A DNA stretch of 64,000 bases from Serinus canaria (GCF_022539315.1 NC_066315.1:120223374-120287373); one strand, 5' to 3'. Positions 1 to 11,163 are shown, counted from the first letter of the stretch. Numbers and translations: made by a program. Notes: generated from the sequence alone by a model not told the origin.

Positions 1-154
1 CTGGCTGGGATGTAGTCTCAGAAAAAATAATACTTCCAATGTGCAACTTGAAAATAATATGATAGTACTTTTATATTAGGAAAAAGAAGACCAGACTTAC
101 TGAAGATACTCAATATTCTACTTGTTTTTGCTTTGTTTGCTGCTGCACTTAGAT

Positions 155-675
155 TGGAATTGTTGGACCATTTAGGTTGGAAAGGACCTCCAAGATCATT
201 AACTCCAACCATTAAGCCAGCACTGCCAAGTCCACCACCAAACCATGTCCTTAAAGTACCACATTTATATATCTTTTAGATACCTTCTGGCTTGGTGACT
301 CAACCACTTCCCCAAGGAGCCATGCCAGTGCTTGACAGCCCTCTCAGTGAAGAAATCTTTCCTAATATCCAGGCTAAATATCCCCTGGTGCAACTTGAGG
401 CTGCTTCCTCTTGTCCTAGTGCTTGTTGCTTGGGAGAAGAGAGATTCCCCACCTTGGTACAATCTGCTTTCAGGTTGTAGAGACTGATAAGATCACTCCT
501 GAGCCTCCTTTTCTACAGACTGAACAACCCCAGTTCCCCCAGCTGTGTTTGTTCCTCATAAGACTTGTGCTCCAGACCCTTCACCAGATTCACTGCCCTT
601 CTCTGGACACACTCAACACCTCAGTGTCCTTTATGTTTTGAGGGGCCCAAAAATGAACACAGAACTTGAGTACAT
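155..675 (-). mobile_element. CR1 LINE fragment, 3' end, inverted
   Basis: Read on the minus strand this is the 3' part of a 5'-truncated CR1 non-LTR retrotransposon. The + strand starts with the typical reverse complement of the CR1 3' end (TTTAGGTTGGAAAGGACCTC near 168). It continues through the antisense of the ORF2 C-terminus, including the lines that read lost-tumour style 'TTGTCCTAGTGCTTGTTGC' near 412 and 'CTTCTCTGGACACACTCAA' near 600, and ends around GGGGCCCAAAAATGAACAC. Several stops and indels interrupt the reading frame, so it is inactive. Edges are by eye. Confidence 0.85.
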
Positions 676-1439
676 TTCTACATCTGTGACTGGTTTAGAT
701 CCCTGGAATTGTTGAGAGCAGTTATTCACACTGGAATCAAAATAAAGGAGGGGAATTGTAATCCAGAAAGACTTCCAAGATGTGTTTCTTCTCTGCTCTG
801 GGTTCTGAGCAGTCTGTCTTAAGATATTTTTTAGTACCTTGTCTGCATTTCCAGGTGGGAAGCTCTGAAATGCTTTTTGTCTTCCTACGGTAGAAAATGT
901 GAGTAAATCAGAACAGGCCCTCTTGCTACTAACAAATCATGCAAGGGAATCAACTGTGGTGTGAGTGTTTCCATAAACAAATTACTACCAGGTAATTCCC
1001 AAAGTCTGTTAGCTCCGTGTTTGTTTAGCAACCCTATTAATTATGTGAATTTCTATTTTTTCTAGTGTATTTTTCTTCAGTTTCATACACTTGGTGAAAA
1101 CCGGTACTAAGTGCAGAAGTATTACTGGTAGCATTTTCATCCCTGGAAGTTGTTGATATTTCTTTGGGTGTTGGTAGCTTGTACATGATATGGAAGAAAC
1201 TATGAGATCTAAAGAATTTGCTTGAACATGTGGAGTTCTGAAGGAAATACTGATGTGGGAGCCCTGTTTTCTGAAATAAGTGATTTACAAACTGTTTATT
1301 TGCAAGGCAATGCCTACTGTGAAGGCTGACAGGTCTAGCAGCCTTTTCAGGACCAACCAATCAGTTGTGCATAGCAGCTGGAAACATCTTACCCTGGTCC
1401 CAGTTTCACTCATTCTGGTATGAAGAGCAGAAATGTATC
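676..1439. other. Intergenic, nothing recognised
   Basis: Unique-looking A/T-rich sequence between two CR1 fragments. A 107-codon open frame on the minus strand (1037-1360) shows no domain, signal peptide or compositional sign of coding. No RNA gene or regulatory site is supported. Confidence 0.5.
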
Positions 1440-1860
1440 AATGTGTATCAGCAATAGTGTGGTCAGCAGGACCAGGGCAGTGATTGCCCGCCTTTACTTG
1501 GCACTGGTGAGGCCACACCTCATGTACTGTGTTCAGTTTGGGGCCCTTAATTCAGGGAGGACATTAAGGTGTGGGAGTGTGTCCAGAGAAGAGCAATGAA
1601 GATGGTGAAGGGTCTAGAGGGTAAGTCCTGAGAGAATCAGCTGAAAGAGCTTCAAGTGTTTAGCCTGGAGAAAAGGAGGCTAGGGGGGACCTTTTACAAG
1701 AGGAGGCTGTAGCCAGATGGGGGTCACTGATCTCCCAGGCAACCAGCAACAGGATGAGAGGAAATGTCCTCAAGCATATATGGTGGGGGAGGTTCAGGTT
1801 AGACATCGGGTGAAATTTCTTCATAGAAAGGGTGATTAGACTTTGGAACAGGCTGCCAAG
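1440..1860 (+). mobile_element. CR1 LINE fragment, sense orientation
   Basis: Matches the C-terminal ORF2 part of CR1 in sense orientation. It shows the characteristic stretches TCAGCAATAGTGTGGTCAGC (about 1448), GGCACTGGTGAGGCCACACC (about 1500), 'CCAGAGAAGAGCAATGAAG' (about 1582) and 'TTTAGCCTGGAGAAAAGGAGG' in part (about 1660), and the region encoding FFHRKG-like and RLWNRLP residues near 1820-1860. The copy stops abruptly at the RLP codons rather than running to the CR1 3' terminus, because an inverted piece follows directly. Confidence 0.85.
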
Positions 1861-1946
1861 GTCATATGTCCAACCTATGACCAAACAGCACTGTGCCAAC
1901 TACACCAGGGCATTGAGTGACACGTCCAGTCTTGCCTTGAGCGCCT
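1861..1946 (-). mobile_element. CR1 LINE 3' fragment, inverted, abutting sense copy
   Basis: From the position where the sense CR1 copy stops, the sequence becomes the reverse complement of a CR1 3' UTR (GTCCAACCTATGACCAAACA, then ...GGGCATTGAGTGACACGTCC). On the minus strand it reads through the usual CR1 end toward the GGTTGGAC motif. The two fragments join head to head without spacer. This could be a local rearrangement, a template switch during insertion, or two insertions followed by deletion. Confidence 0.7.
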
Positions 1947-2253
1947 CCATCTGTGAGGTTAGTTTTGGTATGGTTTGGTCCTTTCCACACCATCTCACTT
2001 CCTCCCAGACAATTTTCTTGTAGTCACTAAATTTTCTTTTTTTTTTTTTTCTTTCAGGAAGGGAAACAAAATCTTGCAAAACAGAAAAGAAAGACTTACA
2101 AACACTCTGGAAAGGAGATATGATCAAAGGAAATGCAATTGAAGAAAAGAAAAAAGAAAATTGGGACGTTTTGTGACTATAAGCAAATGGGCTGGGATTA
2201 ATGAGGTGCAGTGCAAAGGACCAAAACATGCCATAACTAACCTCACAGATGTT
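1947..2253. repeat. Foldback element: ~95-bp imperfect inverted repeat
   Basis: The left arm (about 1947-2045) begins CATCTGTGAGGTTAGTTTTG. Its imperfect reverse complement lies at about 2155-2253, ending CATAACTAACCTCACAGATG. The arms also share the blocks TTTGGTCCTTT, ATCCCAG/CTCCCAG, TAGTCAC and AATTTTC in order. About 108 bases of A/T-rich sequence form the loop. The layout resembles a MITE or a duplicated inverted insertion. I do not recognise the family. Open frames across it (1900-2403 minus, 2161-2502 plus) are by-products of the repeat. Confidence 0.75.
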
Positions 2254-5200
2254 GCAAAAGCAGGGGAAAAAACAAGGAGGAAGAAAGAACTCTGCGGGGA
2301 AGATATGAGAGACATGGCATGGATACTTAAAAAAAAAAATCTTTGCCAAAGTGAAAGGCATCAAAAGGCATGGGATGCCATCAAGCACAGGGACATGGAC
2401 CAAAGCTTGCCAAAATTGATCCCCATTGAAATTGCAAGATTTCTTTTCCTTTTCCTAAAGGAGTTGTTCAAGGAAACACCTTCTGTATGTTGCACTCTGT
2501 GATTTCACATCTGTTTTCCAACCTAGCTAATTCTGTTATTCTGTATGAAATTACTGAAGCCTCCTTTCTAGACACATTCTTCCTATCCCTTTCCAGCCTT
2601 AAAAGCTTCCAAAAAAGGTCATAGATGGCTTTTTTTTACCTTTTCCCTTTGAATAACAGTCAGAATATATGCAAATTTTTCTTTCCAGACTTTTACTACG
2701 TGCTATTTTCTTGCTGGTGACCCTCTCCCTTTCTCAAGTTTTTGGCTTTGTCCACATTATTATTCATTTGTCCTTATCTGTTCTTAATTATGAAGTACAA
2801 AGTTCATTGTGATTTTTTAAAGTTATTTTTAAAGATAAATTATTCCACAACCCTAATTTTCTTCATGCAAATATAAAAATTTTTGATGAGGAAGTTATCC
2901 CTTTTTGGTACTTCAAAGAGAAATCTTTAAAGCTGTGAGGTACTTCACTCTCCTAACCACACTCTGTAGAATTGAAAGTTAACTATTTTGACTGGGCCTT
3001 TCTTTATTACATACCAAAGTCATATTGGTAAAGATGAAGAAAATTGTAAATTTTTGCATGGAACCATGAGGGCTTGATTTAGGTGATGGAAACTTCGTGA
3101 AAGTCCCTTTGTGCTGTAAAAATTAGGACCAGACATGAATTATTACAGCTGCTCAGTATAATTGGGTGGAAACTTGGTAAACTGCTGTAATTCGGTTGTT
3201 CTGGAGTTCTGTGGCCATACCACAGATTTCTTCATGTCTCATACCATGGATTTCTTCATTCCCCAGGGTACAGCCTGCTGCAGCCTGCATGAGAAATGGG
3301 ACAAGTGTGCTGTGAGTTGGATCCACTATAATAAGATTATCCCAGAGCTACACAAACCTCAGCTAGCAGCTATTTTAAACAGAGAATAGCAGAGAACAAG
3401 AGCAAACAGCCGCAAAATATGTCCAGCTGTCTCCCTTTCTAGAATTCCAGGGTGGAAATTGCTGCCATGATGTGCATACTGTGAGTGTCAGGTAGGACAT
3501 TTCCCTTTCTTATCCCTTCATCCTCCTCTTTCTCTTCTTTTTGGCATTTTTAATAGTTTAATGAATACTTCAGTGTACAACTGTAAGTTTTAGTCCTAAA
3601 CTTGGCTTGAAGAGAATAAACCATAAGGCTACTGGCAAGAGGCAGGGAATTATTTCCAACATAATAGTTTGCACAGGAAAACCATACCACCTGGTATGTG
3701 TTTGCTGTATTTTAGTAGTCTCCTGTGGTTTGATGGGATATATTCAAATCAAACCACTAAGCCAAAGTTCATACGGCATTTAACAAAACATATTCAGCAT
3801 AATGCACAGCACTTTTTCTATATTTCAAAAACTCTTTGGTTTCTTACTCAAACGCTACAATGCACCACTGGATATGTGCCAGTGCCCTGCTCTTGGTTTG
3901 GACTCCCATTGCACTCTCAGGCATTTAATCAGTTGCCTGTGGAATAGGCAATGAGAGGGAATGAATCCTCTACCTCCTTATTGTATCCCTGGGCATGACT
4001 TTCTACTTCCACTATAAACATTGTCAAAGATAGGATGAGGGGATTTGAGAAGAGTCCACAGTTTTCTATTCTTCATGCTGATAGCTGAGTGTATTTTGTT
4101 TTGTGAATGCAGTCTTATGCCTTATATAGGACCTTTTTACATTATGGTGCCTTCAGCATCAACCCTAAACCCAGAATCAGAAGGAATAAATGTCTGCTTC
4201 CAGGTGCAAAACTATCTACTTCAAAAACTCACAAATGGTCCTGCAAGGAAAATTATTATTGCCTCTTTCTTTATTCAGTAAATGTGGTTAATGTCTTAAA
4301 AGAGTTTTCCATTAAAGTGAAATTTTGTTACATGCCAAAAGGTAGGATATAATCTTTAATTCTGTCTAACATTTTGAAATTGAATACTTTCCCCCGTTAT
4401 ACTGGTGTACTGTTATTTATTTTTCTGTGACAGGATATGATCATGCATATTATAAATCTTTCCTGCGGGAGATTTTAATGACTTATAAGTGCCTATCTGG
4501 TCATTATACTCATCTGCAGCCAACAAGCCAAATACAAAATGATTATTTTGAAAAGCAATCAAAAGTAAGTTAAGCACTTCTTGGATGCATTGAGAAAGAA
4601 GATAAAAATATCATTAATTAATTTGAGGATTTTGACCACAAATCATTGAGGAACCTTGGAATAAACTTCTATTCTCAACATCTCAGATGTAGCAAAATTA
4701 GAAGTCGTAGGTATGAAGTTCTAAATTCTTAAGACCTGAATTTATGTACTATTAATTGGATATGAGAGCTGGTTCCTACTGAATTTACTTGCAAAGGATT
4801 TTGAAATAAATGAAGCATTTCACTGACAAAACCTCAGAGAAGTAACATTACTGTGTGGCTCTTTCCACTTCTCCTTCCTTTTTGCCTTCCTTCTGGATTG
4901 GAATATATAAGAAAAAGCTTATAGTAAAGAAAAAAGATTTTGTAAAATAAAGTGTGTAGAACTTTCTAATCTTTTGCAGTGATCCTCATACTTACTTGAA
5001 AGGAGCAGAACAGACTCTTCACACTGTTAGTGCACTGGTTTGGGACTTTAGGGATCATCACAAGACATCTATGAACAGCATTGATGTTGGCATGAAACGC
5101 CACAAGCATCAAAACCAGAATTTGCTGAAAGTCTTTAAAAATAATTTCGGTTATTTTGATTAAATGACAGTTTGGCCAAACACAGTGGTCAAGATTTTAG

Positions 5201-6724
5201 GCTTTATAATCATGGTAATAAAGGACATTTTAGCTATGATACCAGTAGTACTTATTGTTCATATTTTCCCATTTAGCCAGCCAGATACTTTTAAACTGAG
5301 CTTTCTTACACTGACTTTTTAAAGCATTGGAATAGTCTTGTGCAATAAAAGTGCAATAAGGAAGGAGCAGGAGGTTTCTGCATGTGTTTGTCTGTCTTAG
5401 CCACCAGGGGGGACTCATTCCTCATCTATAACTTTTCTGCAACAAGTATCTGAAAAAAAACCCCCATGCTTGAACCAGGTCTAGAAAGTCAATTCAGCAG
5501 AGAGTTTGTCTTCTTTCATATTAAGAGAGCTTTATGTAAAATCTGGTCAATCTGCAGTGCTCTTTCCATTCTGCCCATGAGTGCATCAGCCACCCAACAC
5601 ATTGAGCAGCAATGCCGGACCAGATCTGGCCGCAGAGGGATCCATGTTCAGCTGGGAAATCTTGAATATCAGTGGGGTACAGTCACTGCCACCCCCTGCC
5701 CGCTCAGACTGACCTGGGACTTGTGCTAAACCTATTGGACTGATGGAAGACTCAGCAGAGAGCCTGGCTTGGCTTCTCACAGATTAAACTCCTTCACACC
5801 TCTGGTCATGGCTTTGTGGCTGAAAGGAATATTTTTTGGCTGTATGTGCAAAAGGTAGCTCTTCTTTCATGGCTGTTTCATAACTCCTTTGTGACTGTCT
5901 CACTACTGCATTTCTTTTTTCCAGCTATTACAGCCTTTCCGATTTATTTCAATGTCACTGCATGTCTTACTATTTTTAAGCAAAATTTGTCCATCTTGAA
6001 ACAGAACTGTGTTATTGCTATGATCACAAGGAGTTTATATGTTTTGTAGCATCCTGTTAAACAACAGCAAAAATCTGTGTGTGATGTATGTACCCTGGAG
6101 ATCTGTCAGGAAAGTTATATAATTTTGAATTCCCACTTAAAAGCCAAATACTGAAAATTTCTTAAAATTTTGAACTCTGTCAGGCCAATGGGACTCTTCT
6201 TGTGGTCTTAAGAAAGATTTGGAAATACTGAAGAGAATTCTCTAGCTGCATTAAATTTTGAAATTTTTGTCGTATTTTGTAAATTATTTTATGTTGTAGT
6301 TAATTATTTGGTACTTTCAGGCACCTTTAATTCAATTTTCCCTTTCTTTAATTAATCTAGGAATTGCCCCCATCTCTGGGCACAATCAGTCATGGTTTTT
6401 GTGCACATCATAACATCAGATGGTTGCATTCAGCTCCATTTGGAATACATCATCTAATTACATTCCTTCAGATGTCTGGTGTATTCTTAAAGCATGGTGA
6501 GCTTTGTAAGAAGCTCACATGAAAACCAGTGAGAGGTACTGGCTACCATAAAAATAAAAGAATGGACTCAGTTTTCATCAGGTGTGGATTTTTCTCTTCT
6601 TTAATATGTGCAGGAAACTCTGTGTTTGAAATTATGCCTTTAAAAATCTTACCCCTAATGCATCAACTAAATTTGCTCATTACATGCTTCTAGTAGTCAT
6701 AATGTCATTTCACTTCCCCATTTC
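2254..6724. other. Intergenic upstream of LY96
   Basis: A/T-rich sequence with no supported gene. A short local duplication is visible at 3215-3262 (two copies of CATACCA...GATTTCTTCAT). Small open frames at 3162-3389, 3669-3947, 4045-4281 and 5466-5729 have no recognisable domain. In human the gene 5' of LY96 is TMEM70, but no TMEM70 exon was identified here. Confidence 0.5.
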
Positions 6725-6995
6725 ACACAGTTTTCTCTTTAATTTTTCACTCTTGTTTTCACCTGCATTGTGTGGGGAAAATGTAACAACAAAAGCAGGA
6801 ATTATTTTTCTGAACAAAATTTAGTGTGATGATAACTGACAGTGCTGCAGTAGAATTAACAAAGATTGCAGAGAATTTGATAAATAGCAGAACTTTCCCC
6901 AAAGACACGTGACTGACAATGACTGTGCTGAATTTTCTTCCTCTTTCTCCCAAGTGAAGTTTTATACCATCGGATACTGAGCAAAAAAAGTAACT
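6725..6995 (+). promoter_or_regulatory. LY96: LY96 5' flank with PU.1-like and IRF-like motifs
   Basis: Immediately upstream of the LY96 start codon. CTTCCTCTTT at 6937-6946 reads AAAGAGGAAG on the minus strand, a strong match to the PU.1 (ETS) consensus expected for a myeloid gene. At 6729-6762 the minus strand carries three spaced GAAA blocks (GTGAAAAC, AGTGAAAAA, AGAGAAAAC), resembling IRF-type sites. A TTTATA at 6961-6966 could act as a weak TATA-like element with a very short 5' UTR. Site function is inferred from motif and position only, and no transcription start can be read from sequence. Confidence 0.4.
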
Positions 6996-7089
6996 ATGTT
7001 TGGACTCCTTTTTTTCATTTTATTCACCCCTGGAGTCAGTGAATTCATTTGTTCATCATCAGATCTTGAAATGTCATACACTTTTTGCG
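6996..7089 (+). CDS. LY96: LY96 coding exon 1
   Basis: ATG at 6996 opens a signal peptide (MFGLLFFILFTPGVS) and the first mature residues with Cys19 and Cys31. The exon ends in phase 1 at a consensus donor, G|GTAAGT. Confidence 0.93.
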
Positions 7090-10000
7090 GTAAGTAAAAA
7101 AATAGGTAAGCCTTTTGTTAAATTGGGATAATTACTGTTGTTTGAGGGATTGTGAATTTTCTTTCAAATTTGTTTCTTTGAGGAATACAGAAAAAGAAAA
7201 ATATTTCTGTTACTAATCACTCTCTTATAAGGATTTTACTTCATAGGCATAAATGTTACCACAATGCTGGCTCCAGCAGCTAGGAGAGAGAGAATTTTAT
7301 TCTCAAGTAAAGTAGGCATGTTTTTGTTCAGAAAATATTAGAAGATAATGGATTTAAACTAGTTTTGCAAGTACTCTGTTGTATAAACTATACCTATTGA
7401 GTTAACCAGTATGTTACAATGAAAAGCTTGAAGTATGTGGAAAAAAAGAGGGAATGTTGTATTCTGTCAGGCTGCAGTACCAATCAGGTTCTGAGACAGC
7501 ATGGTGTGTCCCTTCTTGCCCTGTCTGTGTCATGGGATGATATTTTCTGTATTTTAAAAATGCAAGCTGGGTCAGTCACAGAGCAAATCTACTCAAAGGT
7601 TCATTTACATTACCTGGAGAATATGCTGGTGCATTAAAAATATTTTTAGCTCTTGTCAGCATGATTAGCATAAGTAGGAATATTTTCAGCAGAAGATCAT
7701 GCTGGTTTAGTACTAATAAAAAGTTTGTATATCTTCAAAAGAGAAATAAAGGTACTTTTGTCTCTGTTTTTTGTGTGCAATATATCATCTACCAAAAATT
7801 TACTTCTCTTTACTTGAAGAAATATGATACTGGTTTTATCCTCTAAATGTAGAAATAATTAATAATATAATTTAAAAAACATACTTAATATTTACCACAT
7901 ATATTGAGCAATTTATAGTATATAACATAATATAATATAGTAAATACATTTAAAAATATGTATGTGGTTTTTGTGTGTATAACTGGATATTCTTATTATT
8001 TTTATGGAGAAGCCTGTCCACACTAACAATGTGAAATAATTTTTTTTCCTGTAGATTCTACAGCTCATGCTTTCATGTTTAATCTAACACCTTGCAGCAT
8101 GACGAACAAACCTGTCTGGAAGGCTGCTCTTACCTGGATTCCAAGTGAGCATCTCTTAACTAGACAATTATATTCTAAAAATGCTGAAAAATGAAATACA
8201 ACTGAAAAACTGACCCTTCATCCTAAATGCCATGTGATTTAGGAAATTGGTTTCTGGGGTTAAAAATGGAATGGATAAACTATAGCCATGGACAGCAATG
8301 ATGATTTGTGAAAGGTGCTTGAGTTTTACTTGGAGCAGTTATCAGAGCCCTGCATGCAGGACTGTCACTGTAAATGCAAATATGTGACAGTTTAGGTGTA
8401 TGTGCATTTTGGTCTTCTGGCCTGGACAAGATCCAAGTCTTTTAAAGGAGAGAGAGTATCATCAGGCCATCCAGCTATGGCAGGACTTCTTTGAAGAATA
8501 TGCATGTTCCAGAAGCTGGAAATTGTTCTGCATTTTGTGTGCAAACCTAAAGGTGATCTTTAAACCCAGCTTTAAGCCAGCAAGCTCAGCTAATGAAATG
8601 TTTAGGACCTGGCTCCATCATAAACTTCCTCTTCTGCACTAGGTTTGCTTCCCCAGAAAGACATCTTTATGATGCATTCTGATAGTTTCTTTGCAACACC
8701 TGCTTAAAACTAAGGTCTTCATTTGAGTGCATGTTTAGGTTAGCTGTGGATCTTGATGATCTCTGTTTCCTTTACTGAAGAAATTAAAACAGACTAAAAT
8801 TTTTCTCCCGCATATTTCTTAAGACTAATTTGTTATTGTTGTTGAAAACAACAGTAGCTTTTTTTTTTTTTCTGGAAGTAGCAGTTTTCAAGATATATAC
8901 CTTTTTAATTTTTGGGGGAGTCTTACAAAAATACAGTATGTTGGCAAAATCTAGTTTTTATCTAAACAGCATGTCTCCATATATACTTTTCCTCCCCACC
9001 AGTTACCATTTTCTTACTTGCAATGTTTTAATTAGGAAGTGACATCCACTTTTTGAAGATTGTCTTCAATGTCTGGTATGATGGTGCCAAAGCATTCCTC
9101 TGGAAAGAACTCCTCTGCAGTGGAGCTGACGATGAATACTCAGTGTGTGGAACGCTGAAAGGAGGTTGGTGTGAAAATGCATGGTGCAATCAACCCATGC
9201 AAACAGATTTTTATCTCCACAATCTAGACCTTGCTTGGCAGGCAGCAGACCTCAGAGCAGGCAATTCTCCAGTGCCAGAACCCCACTGGCACTGGAGAAT
9301 GAATATTTTCTATTCATTGAAATAGAAAATATCCAAATTCTTTATTTTAACATTGTTGTCCTGCTGTTTCCATCTCCAAAAATGAGGATTACTAATATCC
9401 TTCATCTGATGATGACGCTTATTGTGACCATCTCTAAAATGACATGGAAAGATTGAATTTGACTGGACTAAACAGGAAACTTGAGAGGCACTGTGGGCAC
9501 TACTAATATCCAGAACAAGGTTTATTTATATGTGTCTGGATGGATTTTTAAAGAGATTTTATACACCTATGTAGGATGGTTTTTTTGTTTGTTTTCCAAT
9601 AGAGAAGAGTCAATCCTTTGGTAGGGGCTAACAAGTATTAACGCAATACATTCTCAGATTCAGAGAATTCAGGCAGGATGTCAGACTAAAAGCCAAAAAG
9701 ACCTGTAAGGAGCTCAAAATACAGTGTGTTTTCCTTTCTTTAAACATCAGTATCAGGTCTCTTCAGTTACCATTAAAGTGAACTACTATTACAAGTTAAA
9801 TTACTGGAGTTATCACAGTAGGATTTGTCTGGAGGAGATGTTGCAGGAGCACTGTGGTTAATTTCTATTTTCTAATGTGGTTTCAACAAAAAGTCAGAGC
9901 TCTGAGAGAAGAACCAGATGAGGGCTTTATCAGTGAAAGAGTAAGTGACATTGGCAACTGCTGTTGAGAGATATGCCATATTGCTTTGAAATTATTTAGG

Positions 10001-11163
10001 CAGTCTGATTGATGGCTTTATGGTTAAGTAACTCTTTGTATTATAATTATCTCTGTTTTTCAGAAACACTTGACTCAGCATTTGACATTAAAGGCTCAAA
10101 AATTACATTTCCAAAGGTACTTTTCAACGTTTTATATAATAGTAAAATCACATACTTACAGGTATATTTTTTTTCTGAAAAGAGATGTTCATCCAAACTG
10201 TAGAAAACAGAAGAGGAAATGTCAGAAAACTTTCTTATAATAGAATTGATGACAATAAAATGGTAGCATCTCTGAAATGCTAGATGTCCTAAGGTTATTA
10301 TTCCTCTATCATTCTTCCTTTATTTTATAAAAGAAAAGACCAAAGTAATCAGTTAATGTCACCTTCATTATTCCGTTTTCTTTGGTAAATTATTCTCTTT
10401 CCTTTTACCTGTTTGAGTAAATCCATTCATATTCCTTCTGCCCATTTCATTCTTTATTTTACATTCTCTTCACATGCTGCTCTTTTACTCCATGAAACCA
10501 TTTTCAAAGATTTGAAAAGGGATAACAGTATCCAAAAAGTAAAAGCAGTGCTCTACTGTTAGACCAGGGGCAGCACCAGTCCTCAGGTTAAGCCATTCTC
10601 ATCCAACAACTGCCTCATCAGTTGTCTGAGCTTTTCCAAGACCCTTATCAACACTACTAATCCCTAAAAATGTCACTAAGGAGCTCCTACTGGTCCAAAA
10701 TCTCCACCATCCCCCTTAGCTCATGGGCCTCCAACAGTCTAACAGCTCTTGTAGTAACAGACAGGAACATCCTCTGCCATGAGCTGTCCCCCTATTGATG
10801 AGGAGCTTATGGTAGACCTGACACTTCCTGGTGGGATTCTGCTAGACCAGGAAATGTTGTTTCTGAGTGGGCTGGCTGTGAGAAGGAAGTTGAACACTAT
10901 TTTACTTTTATGCATTCATATGCCTGACTATACCTATGAGAACAGTCCCTGATGGGAATCTGTCTTTTTCAGTTCTAACAGAAATCACCAGAAACATTCC
11001 AAGAAGCCACTTATAGACAAAAACAGGCAGTATTGTGGACTAATTTTCTTTTTTTTTTTCTTCCTTGTTTTAGGGCAATTATAGTATTGTTTTGCAAGGA
11101 TTCTCTGATGATTCTGAGAATAATATGCTCATATGCTTGAATTTCACCATGATAGTAAAATAA
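6996..11163 (+). CDS. LY96: LY96 / MD-2, TLR4 lipid-A co-receptor (five coding exons)
   Basis: Secreted ML-domain protein that binds lipid A of bacterial LPS in a hydrophobic cup and docks on the TLR4 ectodomain. Coding exons are 6996-7089, 8055-8144, 9036-9164, 10064-10116 and 11074-11163 (phases 1,1,1,0), joined by GT-AG introns into 151 codons plus stop. Human MD-2 has 160. Residues 1-15 form a hydrophobic signal peptide. Six cysteines (19, 31, 45, 89, 99, 143) match the human disulfides C25-C51, C37-C148 and C95-C105. The signature CSGADDEYSVCGTLKGE corresponds to the human CRGSDDDYSFC...LKGE region. Phe120 aligns with the Phe126 switch residue, and sequons lie at Asn41, Asn124 and Asn145. 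The human free Cys133 is replaced by Ile126. LY86 (MD-1) fits worse, because its equivalent loop lacks this motif. Start chosen for the signal peptide. No frameshift or stop. Confidence 0.95.
7860..7965. repeat. A/T-rich low-complexity run in LY96 intron 1
   Basis: About 100 bases composed almost only of A and T (repeated AATATAAT, TATAGTA and ATTTAAA-type blocks). Simple low-complexity DNA, with no coding or structural signal beyond composition. Confidence 0.6.
8055..8144 (+). CDS. LY96: LY96 coding exon 2
   Basis: Acceptor TTTTTTTTCCTGTAG precedes 8055. The exon encodes residues 32-61 (DSTAHAFMFNLTPC... to TWIP) with Cys45 and a glycosylation sequon at Asn41. Donor is A|GTGAGC, phase 1. 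Confidence 0.93.
9036..9164 (+). CDS. LY96: LY96 coding exon 3
   Basis: Acceptor TTTTAATTAG precedes 9036. The exon encodes residues 62-104 with the Cys89-Cys99 loop (CSGADDEYSVC), the most diagnostic MD-2 segment. The donor G|GTTGGT is weak compared with the other introns. Reading through it gives an open frame to 9325, so intron retention would add a different C-terminus. Confidence 0.93.
9264..9300. repeat. Perfect 15-bp hairpin in LY96 intron 3
   Basis: ATTCTCCAGTGCCAG at 9264-9278 is followed by a 7-base loop (AACCCCA) and its exact reverse complement CTGGCACTGGAGAAT at 9286-9300. It lies 100 bases downstream of the weak exon 3 donor. A second hairpin follows at once. Function unknown. 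Confidence 0.8.
9303..9332. repeat. Perfect 12-bp A/T-rich hairpin in LY96 intron 3
   Basis: ATATTTTCTATT (9303-9314) and AATAGAAAATAT (9321-9332) are exact reverse complements around the 6-base loop CATTGA. It is separated from the preceding hairpin by only two bases. Confidence 0.75.
10064..10116 (+). CDS. LY96: LY96 coding exon 4
   Basis: Acceptor CTGTTTTTCAG precedes 10064. This 53-base exon encodes ETLDSAFDIKGSKITFPK with the conserved Phe120 near the lipid and TLR4 contact edge. Donor is AAG|GTACTT, phase 0. Confidence 0.92.
11074..11163 (+). CDS. LY96: LY96 coding exon 5 (terminal)
   Basis: Acceptor TTGTTTTAG precedes 11074. The exon encodes GNYSIVLQGF...CLNFTMIVK and the stop TAA at 11161-11163. 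It contains Cys143, the partner of Cys31. The C-terminus is about nine residues shorter than human MD-2. Confidence 0.92.
   Translation, partial: GNYSIVLQGFSDDSENNMLICLNFTMIVK

Noticed and set aside
1900..2403. 167-codon minus-strand frame
   Set aside because: It runs from CR1 3' sequence through the foldback element, and its hydrophobic look comes from poly(T)-rich sequence.
6996..11163. LY86 (MD-1) as the identity of the five-exon gene
   Set aside because: The cysteine loop CSGADDEYSVC, the following LKGE and the SYTFC motif fit MD-2. MD-1 has a different loop and a longer N-terminal segment.
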